A stretch of DNA of 64,000 nt from CBDDIP01 sp965279405 (GTDB lineage Bacteria > Actinomycetota > Acidimicrobiia > Acidimicrobiales > Ilumatobacteraceae). Below are positions 8,944 through 18,780 of the stretch, one piece after another. The position numbers were made by a program, and so were the translations under genes. The number at the start of each line of letters is the position of its first letter. Position 1 is the first letter of the stretch. Below the pieces are notes generated by a model. It was given only the letters and a program-made list of their open reading frames with translations. It did no database searches and had not been told where the DNA came from. The stretch lies in assembly GCA_965279405.1 (NCBI GenBank), contig OZ257157.1, positions 5,022,001-5,086,000 on the forward strand. The letters are read 5' to 3'.

Positions 8944-10428
8944 CTACTTCGTCACCCACGGATGCAGGACCGTGAGCAGGTAGTAGGTCGCCGGCAGGGT
9001 GAACAGGAAGCCGTCGAAGCGGTCGAGCACGCCACCGTGGCCCTTGACGATGCTGCCGAAGTCCTTCACGTCCAGGTTGCGCTTGAACATGCTCTCGGTG
9101 AGGTCGCCGAGCGGGGCGAAGATGGCGATCACCACGCCGAGCAGCAGCAGGTCGCCCGTGCTGTTCCACGTGTTCGAGCGCTCCATCAGACCGATCACGA
9201 ACATCGCCAGGAGGGTGACGACGGCGCCGCCGATGAACCCCTCGACGCTCTTGTTCGGGCTGATCCAGGCCCGCAGCGGCGTCCGTCCCGCAACGCTGCC
9301 GACGGCCAGCGCGCCGACGTCGTTGGCGACGACGCCGATGGCCAGCAGGCACAGCGTGTCGGTGCCGATCTGCTTGGAGATGAACCCCTTGGCGACGACG
9401 GCACCGATGTTGGACATGTTCAGGATGAGCACGCCGTAGGAGCCCAGCAGCCCGATCCACACCACGCCCAGCGTGGTGATCGCCATGTTCGGCATCGGCG
9501 ACGAGTCGACGCTGGCGGCACCGATGAACGTGGCGCATCCGGCGGCGAAGGCGAACACGACCACCAGCGGCAGCGCGCGCAGGTCGATCATGTACGCGGC
9601 CAGCGGTGCACCGAGGCAGGCCAGGATGCCGGCGATGTTGGCCGGCCGGTAGCCCTTCTCGGTGACCTTGTCGAAGAACTCCACCGCGGCGAGCGTCAGC
9701 ACGACGCAGATGACGACCAGCACGACGACCGGGCTGATCATGATCGCCAGGATGAACGCTGCCGCGAGCGCGATGCCGACGGCGATCGCCACGGGCATGT
9801 CGCGGCCGGCGGTGCCACCGGCGGGGCGGGCGCCGGCCGTGGCGGGACGGCCGCCCTGCACGGGACGGCCACCGGATCGGGCCGGGCTCTTGCCACGCGG
9901 CGGCGGCTCACCCGGACGACCGCGGCGCGGGATGGGCCGTGATCCGTCGTCGGTGGGGTCGGTGCCGATGGTGATGCGGCCGGGCTCGCGCCGCGGCGGC
10001 ACTTCGATGCGACCGGTGTCGTTGCCCGGCGCCGTGGCGTCGAAGAACGGGTCGGGCGCGAGCCCGTCGTCGCCGGCCACGCCCTCGCCCATGTCGCGGA
10101 AGTCGTCGATCGCCCCCGACGGGTCCTCCACGGGGTCGTCGCGCCACACCGGCTGCTTGCCGGAGAACGTCGACCACACGTCGAGGTCCTCGGTGTGATC
10201 GCCGCCGTTGCCGGAGCTGAGCACGCGCGGCAGTTCGCCGGTCGGCGGCTCCGTCCAGTGCGGCAGCGGGCCGGTGTCGTTCGGCCCGAACGACAGGTCG
10301 ACGGCATGCACCTCGCTCGTCGGCAGATCGGTGGAGATGGTCCCGGTCGGATCGTCGGCGAACAGCGGCGGACCGAAGTCGTCGTCGCCCTCCTCGCGGC
10401 GTCCCCGGCGCCATGCATCGTCAGTCAT
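8944..10428 (-). CDS. cdsA: Phosphatidate cytidylyltransferase with long disordered N-terminal extension
   Basis: Makes CDP-diacylglycerol from phosphatidic acid and CTP at the membrane. The C-terminal signature GDLTESMFKRNLDVKDFGS followed by PGHGG-like KGHGGVLDRFDG is intact, and several hydrophobic helices precede it. The protein has 494 residues, far above the roughly 270-300 of the catalytic family. The first ~205 residues are rich in Asp, Pro, Gly and Arg (a run of PRRGRPGEPPPRGKSPARSG type) and look disordered and cytosolic. N-terminal extensions occur in other actinobacterial CdsA proteins, but this one is long. The gene lies between frr and dxr, the conserved order. Confidence 0.94.
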   Translation of the reverse strand: MTDDAWRRGRREEGDDDFGPPLFADDPTGTISTDLPTSEVHAVDLSFGPNDTGPLPHWTEPPTGELPRVLSSGNGGDHTEDLDVWSTFSGKQPVWRDDPVEDPSGAIDDFRDMGEGVAGDDGLAPDPFFDATAPGNDTGRIEVPPRREPGRITIGTDPTDDGSRPIPRRGRPGEPPPRGKSPARSGGRPVQGGRPATAGARPAGGTAGRDMPVAIAVGIALAAAFILAIMISPVVVLVVICVVLTLAAVEFFDKVTEKGYRPANIAGILACLGAPLAAYMIDLRALPLVVVFAFAAGCATFIGAASVDSSPMPNMAITTLGVVWIGLLGSYGVLILNMSNIGAVVAKGFISKQIGTDTLCLLAIGVVANDVGALAVGSVAGRTPLRAWISPNKSVEGFIGGAVVTLLAMFVIGLMERSNTWNSTGDLLLLGVVIAIFAPLGDLTESMFKRNLDVKDFGSIVKGHGGVLDRFDGFLFTLPATYYLLTVLHPWVTK

Positions 10429-10486
10429 CAGCGTCCCTTGCTGTGCTCGTGGTTCGTGAACGTGCTCTTCATGCCCATGGACCCCA

Positions 10487-11044
10487 TCAGACCTCGAGCA
10501 GCTCCTGCTCTTTGCGCCCCACAGCCTTGTCGATCAGCTCGACGTGGTCGTGGGTGATCTTGTCGAGCTCCTTCTCGGCGCGCTCGAGATCGTCGGCCGA
10601 CATCTCGCCGGCCTTCTCATCGGCTTCGAGGTGCTTGCGCGCGTCGCGGCGCACGTTGCGCACCGCCACCCGGCCGTCCTCGGCCATGTTCTTGACGACC
10701 TTCACGTACTCCTTGCGGCGCTCTTCGGTGAGCGCCGGGAAGTTGATCCGGATGATCACGCCGTCGTTGGACGGGTTGACACCGAGGTCGCTGTCGCGGA
10801 TGGCCTTCTCGACGGCGCCGAGCGTGGTGCGGTCGTGCGGCTTGACGATGAGCTGACGCGCTTCGGGCACCTGGAAGCCGGCCAGCTGCTGCAGCGGCAC
10901 CGGCGATCCGAAGTAGTCGACGAGCAGCTTCTCCACCAACGCCGGCGTGGCTCTGCCGGTGCGAATGGTGGTGAACTGGCTCTGCACGTGCTCGACGGCC
11001 TTCTCCATCTTGTCGATGGCCTCGAGGAGTGTGTCTTCGATCAC
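10487..11044 (-). CDS. frr: Ribosome recycling factor
   Basis: Releases post-termination ribosomes together with EF-G. The 185-residue product is the standard family length when started at GTG 11044 (VIEDTLLEA); the longer frame runs into pyrH. Conserved features are the IRTGRATPALVEKLLVDYFG segment, the NPSNDGVIIRINFPALTEERR block and the RNVRRDARKH helix. A TACGCT hexamer 6 nt before the GTG suggests an internal leaderless promoter in addition to read-through from pyrH. Confidence 0.97.
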   Translation of the reverse strand: MIEDTLLEAIDKMEKAVEHVQSQFTTIRTGRATPALVEKLLVDYFGSPVPLQQLAGFQVPEARQLIVKPHDRTTLGAVEKAIRDSDLGVNPSNDGVIIRINFPALTEERRKEYVKVVKNMAEDGRVAVRNVRRDARKHLEADEKAGEMSADDLERAEKELDKITHDHVELIDKAVGRKEQELLEV

Positions 11045-11050
11045 CGTGCC

Positions 11051-11056
11051 AGCGTA
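11051..11056 (-). promoter_or_regulatory. -10-like hexamer TACGCT upstream of frr
   Basis: On the minus strand TACGCT lies 6 nt before the frr GTG, in the short gap after pyrH. It fits the TAnnnT pattern of a leaderless promoter; it may give extra frr transcription inside the operon. Confidence 0.35.
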
Positions 11057-11060
11057 CTGA

Positions 11061-11792
11061 TCATCCGTGCACCATCGTGCCCACCCGCTCGCCGCGCAGG
11101 ATCGCGCGCAGCGCATCGGGTGCCGTCATGTCGAACACGACGATCGGGATCTGGTTGTCGCGGCAGAACGCGATGGCCGTCGAGTCCATCACCTTGAGGT
11201 CCTTCGTCATCACCTCGAGGTAGCTCACCTCGTCGTAGCGCGTGGCGTCGGCGACCTGGCGCGGATCCGCGCTGTAGACGCCGTCGACGCCGGAGTGCGT
11301 GCCCTTGATCAGCGCGTCCGCTTCGATCTCGGCGGCCCGCAGCGCGGCCGCGGTGTCGGTGGTGAAGAACGGGTTGCCGGTGCCGGCGGCGAAGATGACC
11401 ACGCGGCCCTTCTCCAAGTGGCGCATGGCGCGACGGCGGATGTACGGCTCGGCGATGCGCGGCATCTCGATGGCGCTCATCACTCGCGTGGCCTGGCCGA
11501 CGCGCTCCAGCGAGTCCTGCAGCGCAAGCGCGTTCATGACCGTGCCGAGCATGCCGATGTGGTCGGACTGGGTGGCGTCCATGCCGCTCATCTGGCCTGT
11601 GCGGCCGCGCCAGAAGTTGCCACCGCCGACGACGACGGCGACGTCGACGCCCATCTCGCGGATGGCTTGCAACTGGCGTGCGGTCGCGTCGAGCGTCGCC
11701 GCGTCGAGTCCGGAACCACCGGGGCCGGCAAGCGCCTCACCCGATGGTTTGAAGACGATCCGCTTCCACCGGGGACGTGGTGTGTCGCTCAC
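11061..11792 (-). CDS. pyrH: UMP kinase
   Basis: Phosphorylates UMP to UDP for pyrimidine nucleotide synthesis; hexameric amino-acid-kinase fold. The 243-residue product has KPSGEALAG near the N-terminus, VVVGGGNFWRG, GMDATQSDHIGMLGTVMNALAL, GTGNPFFTTDTAAALRA and the DGVYSADP segment, all family hallmarks. GTG at 11792 is chosen because homology starts just after it; an ATG 13 codons upstream (11831) is possible. It sits between tsf and frr as in most bacteria. Confidence 0.95.
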   Translation of the reverse strand: MSDTPRPRWKRIVFKPSGEALAGPGGSGLDAATLDATARQLQAIREMGVDVAVVVGGGNFWRGRTGQMSGMDATQSDHIGMLGTVMNALALQDSLERVGQATRVMSAIEMPRIAEPYIRRRAMRHLEKGRVVIFAAGTGNPFFTTDTAAALRAAEIEADALIKGTHSGVDGVYSADPRQVADATRYDEVSYLEVMTKDLKVMDSTAIAFCRDNQIPIVVFDMTAPDALRAILRGERVGTMVHG

Positions 11793-11846
11793 GAGAGACC
11801 TGTCTACTCGATTTCCCGGAGGTGGGAGCATTCCTGGCGGACAGGG

Positions 11847-12635
11847 TCAGCCGATCTCGACTTGGGCGTAGCCGACGATGGTGGCGCCGCCGATGAACTG
11901 CTTGATCGACACCTTGTCGTCCTTCGCGTACGGCTGCTCGAGCAGGACCGTGTCCTTGAAGAACCCGTTGACGCGACCTTCGACGATCTTCGGCAGCGCA
12001 GCTTCGGGCTTGCCCTCGTTGCGGCTGATCGTCTCGAACGTCTCGCGCTCGTGGTCGACGACCTCGGCCGGGACGTCCTCGCGAACGAGGTACTTCGGAC
12101 GAGCGAAGCCGATGTGCACGGCGACGTCGTGAGCGAGCTCCTTGGTGGCGCCCGACATCTCGACGATCACGGCGTTGACGCCGCGGCCGCCCTGGATGTG
12201 CAGGTAGCTCTCGAGGACGTTGCCGGGGGCGGCCTCGATGCGGGCCACCTTGCCGAGCTCGATCTTCTCCTTGAGGACGATCTTCAGGTCGTCGAGCTGC
12301 TGGGCGCGCTCGGCAACTGCTGCCTCACCCTTGGCGGCCACCAGCTCGGCGAGGGTGTTGGCCTCGTCCTTGAACTGATCGCTGCCGGCGACGAAGTCGG
12401 TCTCGCTCTTCAGCTCGACGATCGCGCCGACGGTGTCGGAGATCACGAGGGCGACGACGCCCTGCGTGTTCTCGCGATCGTCGCGCTTCGCGCTGGCGGC
12501 GAGGCCCTTCTCACGCAGCCACTGCTTGGCCGCTTCCATGTCGCCGTCGTTGGCCTCGAGGGCCTTCTTGGCGTCCATCATCCCGGCACCGGTGCTCTGG
12601 CGCAGCGCCTGGACGTCTTTTGCAGTGAATGCCAT
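11847..12635 (-). CDS. tsf: Translation elongation factor Ts
   Basis: Guanine nucleotide exchange factor for EF-Tu. The 262-residue protein starts MAFTAKDVQALRQSTGAGMMDAKKAL, the N-terminal UBA-like module, followed by the diagnostic SETDFVA motif and the dimerisation core with VAVHIGFARPKYL. It is 6 bases downstream of rpsB and certainly co-transcribed. The C-terminus QFIGGATIVGYAQVEIG is normal. Confidence 0.97.
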   Translation of the reverse strand: MAFTAKDVQALRQSTGAGMMDAKKALEANDGDMEAAKQWLREKGLAASAKRDDRENTQGVVALVISDTVGAIVELKSETDFVAGSDQFKDEANTLAELVAAKGEAAVAERAQQLDDLKIVLKEKIELGKVARIEAAPGNVLESYLHIQGGRGVNAVIVEMSGATKELAHDVAVHIGFARPKYLVREDVPAEVVDHERETFETISRNEGKPEAALPKIVEGRVNGFFKDTVLLEQPYAKDDKVSIKQFIGGATIVGYAQVEIG

Positions 12636-12641
12636 CGGGGA

Positions 12642-13592
<951 letters not shown>

Positions 13593-13720
13593 GACGGGGT
13601 CTCCCTCTCCTGCGGTTGTGGTGACACGGGCCCGAGCGCCGAAGCGACCGCAGGTGGGCTGTGCCGGTGTAGATGTGGATCGCCGGACGGCGAACCGGTG
13701 AAGGATGCTATCGGCGCAGG

Positions 13721-14260
13721 TCAGCCTGCACCACCTGGCCCAGTCACGACAACGCTCGGACATCGCAGCGTCGTGACCGCCGGTCGGCGTGGCGATCCGT
13801 CGATCGGGACCAGCCTGGGCCGGGCCCGCCAGCGCCCGAGCAGCGGCGTCGGGTCGAGCGGCTGGTCGTCGGGGTCGCGCAGCCCGAGGTAGAGCTCGTC
13901 GCTCGCCGCGCCGATCGTCGTGCCGGGCACCACCGTCTGGCCGACTCGCACCGCAACGGCGACCAGCCGGCCGTAGGTGACACGCACCGCATCGGCGTGC
14001 TCGACGACGACGTAGGCCGTGCCGGCGACGCTGCCGGCGAAGGTCACCGTTCCGGCCGCCACCGCCAGCACCGGCTCGTGGTCGGTGGCCGCCAGCACGA
14101 TGCCCCGCGACCCGGAGCAGTAGGTGCACGCCGGCGGGTCGAACGGCTGCAGCAGCGCGCCACGCACCGGCGGCGCCCAGCACGACGGACTCGCGACGGC
14201 CGGCGATGGGGCGATCGCAGTGAGCACGAGCAGCACGACGCCGCACGCGCGGCGGATCAT
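13721..14260 (-). CDS. M23/LytM-like exported protein, catalytic residues apparently lost
   Basis: A 179-residue protein with a clear signal peptide (residues 1-23, ending VAS). A LytM-type beta-domain follows, recognisable by the AAGTVTFAGSVAG hairpin and the LGLRDPDDQPLDPTPLL end. M23 metalloproteases need H-x(n)-D in the GxHxGxD motif and a late HxH. Here the corresponding segments read SGSRGIVLAA and ELYLGLR, so His and Asp ligands are missing. It probably binds peptidoglycan or activates an amidase, like EnvC/NlpD-type LytM proteins, rather than cutting the wall. Two Cys (PACTYC) may form a disulfide. The place between whiG and rpsB is where many actinobacteria carry an M23 gene. Confidence 0.78.
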   Translation of the reverse strand: MIRRACGVVLLVLTAIAPSPAVASPSCWAPPVRGALLQPFDPPACTYCSGSRGIVLAATDHEPVLAVAAGTVTFAGSVAGTAYVVVEHADAVRVTYGRLVAVAVRVGQTVVPGTTIGAASDELYLGLRDPDDQPLDPTPLLGRWRARPRLVPIDGSPRRPAVTTLRCPSVVVTGPGGAG

Positions 14261-14291
14261 CGCCGTGCCCCGCGCAACGGGGGCGGGTCCG

Positions 14292-15044
14292 TCAGGTGAC
14301 GCCGGAGGCGCTCAACCGAGCACGCAGGTGCAGCACCGCTTTGGTGTGGATCTGCGAGACGCGGCTCTCGGTGACGCCGAGGACGCCGCCGATCTCGGCG
14401 AGGGTGAGGCCCTCGTCGTAGTACAGCGACAGCACGAGCTTCTCCCGCTCGGGCAGGCGACGAACCTCGTGGCGCACCAGCCGCTTGACCTCGGACTCCT
14501 CGACCATCATCGCCGGGGAGTCGGGCACGTCGCCGTTCAGCGCTCGCGGCTCGGCGCCCGCGACCAGTGCCCGGTCGAGCGGGCCGACCGTGGTCGAGGC
14601 GATCGAGACGAGCCACTTCTGGAACTCGGTGGCGGTGATCTTCAGGTAGCCGGACAGCTCCTCGTCGGTGGGTGCGCGACCGAAACGACCTTCCAGCTCG
14701 GCGAAGGCGCCCTCCACCTCGCGTGCGCGGCTGCGCACCGAACGAGGCACCCAGTCGAGTGAGCGCAAGCCGTCGAACACCGCGCCGCGGATGCGCGGGA
14801 CGGCGAACGTCTCGAACTTGACACCGCGCTCCGGGTCGAAGCGCTCGACGGCATCGATCAGACCGAAGACGCCGGCGCTGACCAGGTCCCCGGGGTCGAC
14901 GCTGCTCGGCAGGCCGGCACCGACACGACCGGCGACGAACTTGACGAGCGGTGAGTAGTGCACGATCAGGCGATCGCGAGCCACCGGATCCCGGCGATCC
15001 GTCCATCGCTGCCACCAGTTGTCGAGATCGTGTTCGCTCTTCAT
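14292..15044 (-). CDS. whiG: RNA polymerase sigma factor, FliA/WhiG family
   Basis: Alternative sigma-28-type factor. The 250-residue product has region 2 (HYSPLVKFVAGRVG ... DLVSAGVFGLIDAVERFDPERGVKFETFA VPRIRGAVFDGLRSLDWVPRSVR), region 3, and region 4 with the helix-turn-helix EIGGVLGVTESRVSQIHTKAV. In Streptomyces this gene position holds whiG, which controls sporulation; in other lineages it serves motility. No flagellar or sporulation genes occur in this window, so the regulon is not inferable. Its ATG overlaps the xerC stop as ATGA. Confidence 0.92.
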   Translation of the reverse strand: MKSEHDLDNWWQRWTDRRDPVARDRLIVHYSPLVKFVAGRVGAGLPSSVDPGDLVSAGVFGLIDAVERFDPERGVKFETFAVPRIRGAVFDGLRSLDWVPRSVRSRAREVEGAFAELEGRFGRAPTDEELSGYLKITATEFQKWLVSIASTTVGPLDRALVAGAEPRALNGDVPDSPAMMVEESEVKRLVRHEVRRLPEREKLVLSLYYDEGLTLAEIGGVLGVTESRVSQIHTKAVLHLRARLSASGVT

Positions 15045-16015
15045 GCTCGAGGGTGGGTCTCCTGGTAGACAGCGCGAAGGCGTTGCTTGCTGACGTGTGT
15101 ATATCGCTGTGTCGTGGCAACGTCACGGTGGCCGAGCAATTCCTGCACGGCGCGCAGGTCGGCGCCACCGTCCAGGAGATGAGTGGCGAAGCTGTGCCGG
15201 AGCGCGTGCGGGTGCGTGGGGCGCGGGCTGCGGCGGTCGAGGATCCGCCGGACGTCGCGCGGCGTGAGGCGGTTGCCGCGTTCGTTGCCGAACAGCGCCG
15301 CACCAGCTTCCGGGGGCACGACCTCGTTGCGAACGCCCAGCCAGGCGCGCATCGCCGCCACCGCCGGAACGCTGAGCGGCACTCGGCGTTCCTTCGCGCC
15401 CTTGCCCCACACCGTGACGGCGCCGGCGCGCAGGTCGAGCGAGTCGACGTCCAGCCCGCACAGCTCGCCGACGCGCACGCCGCTGCCGTAGAGCACCTCG
15501 AGCACGGCGTCGTCGCGCAACCGTCGCCAGTGCGGTTCGTCCTCGGGAGTTGCGCCATCCAGCAACGTCGACAGGTCGTGCTGATCGAGCACCTGCGGGA
15601 GACGAGACTCGCCGGACGGGGCACGCAGCGACGCGCTCGGATCCGTCGCCAGCTCGCCCGTGCGAACGAGGTGGGCGAAGTAGCGGTGCAGCGACGACAC
15701 CTTGCGGGCCACGCTGCGCTTGGCGTACTGGCCGGCTGCGAGCGATGCCACGTAGCGCCGAAGCACCAGACGGTCGACCATCTGCGGACCGTCGATGCCA
15801 ACCTCATCGCACCAGCGTGCAAAGGCTTCCACGTCCCGCCGGTAGGCGTCGACGGTGTTGTTCGAGGCGTTGGTGAGCGACGCGGTGAACGCAGCGATCG
15901 ACCACGTCGCGCACTCGGCGACGGGCTCAGGCGCGACAGTTCCTCGAGGCACGACAGGAGAGGGTATTCCAGCCACCTCATCGGAGTGGTGTACCGGTGC
16001 ATTCGAACCACCCAT
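15041..16015 (-). CDS. xerC: Tyrosine recombinase XerC
   Basis: Site-specific recombinase that resolves chromosome dimers with XerD at dif. The ~324-residue product has an N-terminal SAM-like core-binding domain and the catalytic set: Arg in GSGVRVGEL, Lys in WGKGAKERRVP, HALRHSFATHL, LLGHRDVATTQRYTHV with the nucleophilic Tyr. ATG at 16015 overlaps the end of dprA by 38 bases; GTG at 15976, right after the dprA stop, is an alternative start that would remove 13 residues. The comM-dprA-xerC-whiG order is conserved in actinobacteria. Confidence 0.92.
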   Translation of the reverse strand: MGGSNAPVHHSDEVAGIPSPVVPRGTVAPEPVAECATWSIAAFTASLTNASNNTVDAYRRDVEAFARWCDEVGIDGPQMVDRLVLRRYVASLAAGQYAKRSVARKVSSLHRYFAHLVRTGELATDPSASLRAPSGESRLPQVLDQHDLSTLLDGATPEDEPHWRRLRDDAVLEVLYGSGVRVGELCGLDVDSLDLRAGAVTVWGKGAKERRVPLSVPAVAAMRAWLGVRNEVVPPEAGAALFGNERGNRLTPRDVRRILDRRSPRPTHPHALRHSFATHLLDGGADLRAVQELLGHRDVATTQRYTHVSKQRLRAVYQETHPRA

Positions 16016-17114
16016 CGAGGTGAGCCAACCACCCCGCCTGCTCCAACCGGGCGAGGGCCATTGCAGCGCCGATGAGCGTGCCGCCAGTGGCCAATGCGAC
16101 GCCTTCCACGGTGCGCGGTTGCGCGGCGCACGCCTCGTACGCAGCGACGTCCTCGCGCAGCGGTCGAGCACGAGTCTCCACCGAGACCGGGGGCGCGCCG
16201 CGCCGCTGCAACGCCATCGCCACGAGCACGTCGCCCGGGTCGAGCACCGGCGCGGAGCCGTCGCGCAGCAGCAGGTTGGTGCCCGACGAGGCTCGGCTGT
16301 GCACACCACCGGGCACCGCCATCACCGGGATGCCGCGCTGCATCGCCGCTTCGACGGTGATCAACGAGCCGCCACGTTCGCGCGACTCGACCACCACGAC
16401 CACCTCGCTGAGGGCGGCCACGATGCGGTTGCGCAGCGGGAAGCGGTGGGCCTCCGGCGCCGAGCCCGGCGGGTGCTCGGAGATCAACAGCCCGGACTCG
16501 CCGACCTGGCGCCACAGGTCGCGGTGCTCGGGTGGGTAGACCACGTCGTGTCCGCTCGCCACGACACCGATCGGTGCGCCGGCACCTCCGGCGGCAATCG
16601 CGTTGAGCGCGCCGCGATGAGCGCACCCGTCCACGCCGCGAGCCAGCCCGCTGATGACGTGAACGCCGGCTGCGGCCAGCTCCAGCCCGAGCTGGGTGGC
16701 CATGTGCCGCCCCGGGCCGGTGGCGTTGCGCGTGCCGACGATCGCCGCCCGTCGGCCGTCGAGCAACCCGAGATCGCCGCGCACGAACAGGACCGGTGGC
16801 GCCTCGGTGTCGTCGCGCAGCAGCTCCGGGTAGTCGGGCCCGCCGTGCACGACGACGCGCACGCCGATCGCCTCACAACGCTCGCTGACCGCCTCCGGCG
16901 AGCGCCGTGTTGCCTCCTGACGCCATCGGGCGAGAAGGTCGGGATCCTCGTGGAAGACCTTGGCGATCAGGCCGCTCGGCGCCAGTTCGCCGGTGGCGAC
17001 GGCGAAGGCGCCCTCGGGGTCGTGGTGGCGCAGCAGAGCACGCAGGCGCGACAGGCTCATGCCGCGGAACCCGGCGAGCGCCGCGGCGAAGGCGTCGGAT
17101 CGAGTGAGCGTCAT
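15978..17114 (-). CDS. dprA: DNA processing protein DprA/Smf
   Basis: Binds incoming single-stranded DNA and loads RecA during transformation. The 378-residue product has a Rossmann-like DprA domain with GTRNATGPGRHMA, SGLARGVDGCAHRGAL and SEHPPGSAP motifs, plus a C-terminal winged-helix-like segment. Its ATG overlaps the comM stop as ATGA, so the two competence-type proteins are translated together. The start at MTLTRSDAF is chosen because everything upstream in the frame is a comM shadow. Confidence 0.95.
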   Translation of the reverse strand: MTLTRSDAFAAALAGFRGMSLSRLRALLRHHDPEGAFAVATGELAPSGLIAKVFHEDPDLLARWRQEATRRSPEAVSERCEAIGVRVVVHGGPDYPELLRDDTEAPPVLFVRGDLGLLDGRRAAIVGTRNATGPGRHMATQLGLELAAAGVHVISGLARGVDGCAHRGALNAIAAGGAGAPIGVVASGHDVVYPPEHRDLWRQVGESGLLISEHPPGSAPEAHRFPLRNRIVAALSEVVVVVESRERGGSLITVEAAMQRGIPVMAVPGGVHSRASSGTNLLLRDGSAPVLDPGDVLVAMALQRRGAPPVSVETRARPLREDVAAYEACAAQPRTVEGVALATGGTLIGAAMALARLEQAGWLAHLDGWFECTGTPLR

Positions 17115-18628
17115 GCCGCCTGCCCCCTGGTGGACACCCGCAGGCGAACGCGCAGTTGCATCGCCAGCACGACGTGCTGATCGAGCACCAGCTCGCAGCC
17201 GGGGTCGAGGAGGTCGGCGATCGTGCGAGCAACCCGCCGGATGCGGTGGTAGCCGCGGCCGGTCAGACGGTCGCGCTCGAGCTCGACGCGCAGGCGTTCG
17301 CGCGCCGCGTCGGCCAGTGGCGCGAGCGCGTCGATCGACGACGACGGGATGCGCGAGTTGACGTGGCCGGCTCGCTGCATCGCCAGGTCGCGTGCAACGG
17401 CGACGCGAGCCGCGGCGACTGCGGTGCTCTCGCCGCCGCCGCTGTGCAGCAGATCGTCGACCTCGGGCCGATCGACGCCGACGCGCAGGTCGAAGCGGTC
17501 GAGCAGCGGACCCGACAGGCGACGCAGGTAGCGAAGCCGGGCACCGTCGTCGCACTCGCACGCACCGGGCGGACCGCCACCGCACGGGCACGGGTTGGTC
17601 GCGCCGACGAGCAGGAAGTGGGCCGGCAGGGCGGCGCTGACACGGGCGCGGGCGATGCGGATGACGCCCTCCTCCAAGGGCTGACGCAACGCGTCGAGGA
17701 CCGTCGGGGCGAACTCGCCGAGCTCGTCCAAGAACAGGATCCCGCCATGGCTCAGCGAGATCTCGCCCGGCCGCAGGTTGACGCTGCCGCCACCGACGAG
17801 CGCGACCATCGAGCTGCTGTGGTGCGGAGCGCGGAACGGCGGAAGTCGGATGAGGCCCGCCGACGGGAGGCGAACCCCGGCCGCGGAGTGCACCATCGTC
17901 GCCTCCAACGCCGTGGCCCGTTCCAGCGGCGGCAGCAGCCCGGGCATCCGTTGGGCGAGCATCGTCTTGCCCGACCCGGGTGGGCCGACCAGCAACAGGT
18001 TGTGCTCGCCCGCCGCCGCGATCTCCAACGCCAGTCGGGCCATCGCCTGCCCGCGCACGTCGGCCAGGTCGGGCACGGCGGGCTCGTCGTCGATCACCTC
18101 TTCCAACGGCACCGTCGGCCACGGCTCGTCGCCGATCAGTGCCGCGACCAGTTCGCTGATCGTGCTCGCCACGCGCACCTGGCAATCGGCGATCGCCTGC
18201 GCCTCGCGGTAGCTGGCCACCGGCACCACGGGTCGCACGTCGTCGAGGCAGGCGACCATCGGCGCCACGCCGGGCACGGCGCGCAGCGTGCCGTCCAGGC
18301 CGACCTCGCCGAGGAACCCCATGCCCTCGATCGCGGCCGCTTCCACCTGCCCGTCGGCGACGAGCACGCCGACGGCGATCGCCAGATCGAGCCCCGATCC
18401 GCCCTTGCGCTGCGAGCTCGGTGCGAGGTTCACCGTGATCTTGCGGTCGGGCCAGCGCAGCCCGCTGCTCATCAACGCGGCGCGGACGCGATCGCGCGAC
18501 TCGCGGCAGGCTTCGTCGGGCAGACCGACGATGAGGAAGCCGGGCAGACCCGCGCCGACGTGGACCTCGACGGTGACGGGGCGGCCGGCAACGCCCAGCA
18601 GGGTGGCAGAACGGACAGCGGCGAGCAT
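17111..18628 (-). CDS. comM: ComM/YifB-type AAA+ ATPase (Mg-chelatase-like)
   Basis: Hexameric helicase-like ATPase promoting branch migration of foreign DNA during natural transformation. The 505-residue product has the N-terminal ChlI domain (VEVHVGAGLPGFLIVGLPDEACRES), Walker A GPPGSGKTMLA, the PFRAPHHSSS motif, Walker B GGILFLDELGEF and ATNPCPCG before the C-terminal domain. ATG at 18628 is preceded by GAGGAGG at good spacing. It is first of comM-dprA-xerC-whiG, reading away from a divergent lipoprotein gene. Confidence 0.96.
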   Translation of the reverse strand: MLAAVRSATLLGVAGRPVTVEVHVGAGLPGFLIVGLPDEACRESRDRVRAALMSSGLRWPDRKITVNLAPSSQRKGGSGLDLAIAVGVLVADGQVEAAAIEGMGFLGEVGLDGTLRAVPGVAPMVACLDDVRPVVPVASYREAQAIADCQVRVASTISELVAALIGDEPWPTVPLEEVIDDEPAVPDLADVRGQAMARLALEIAAAGEHNLLLVGPPGSGKTMLAQRMPGLLPPLERATALEATMVHSAAGVRLPSAGLIRLPPFRAPHHSSSMVALVGGGSVNLRPGEISLSHGGILFLDELGEFAPTVLDALRQPLEEGVIRIARARVSAALPAHFLLVGATNPCPCGGGPPGACECDDGARLRYLRRLSGPLLDRFDLRVGVDRPEVDDLLHSGGGESTAVAAARVAVARDLAMQRAGHVNSRIPSSSIDALAPLADAARERLRVELERDRLTGRGYHRIRRVARTIADLLDPGCELVLDQHVVLAMQLRVRLRVSTRGQAA

Positions 18629-18780
18629 GCGCGCCTCCTCGGATCGATCGGCGTCGCAGTTGACGCACGGCGAATCGGTTCGGGAGGGACGTCCGGTCCC
18701 AACGACGGTCGCAGGGACGGTAGCGACTGCCTCCGCAACACCAACACGCGAGCAACACGAGAGCAAGACGTGCCCAACTC

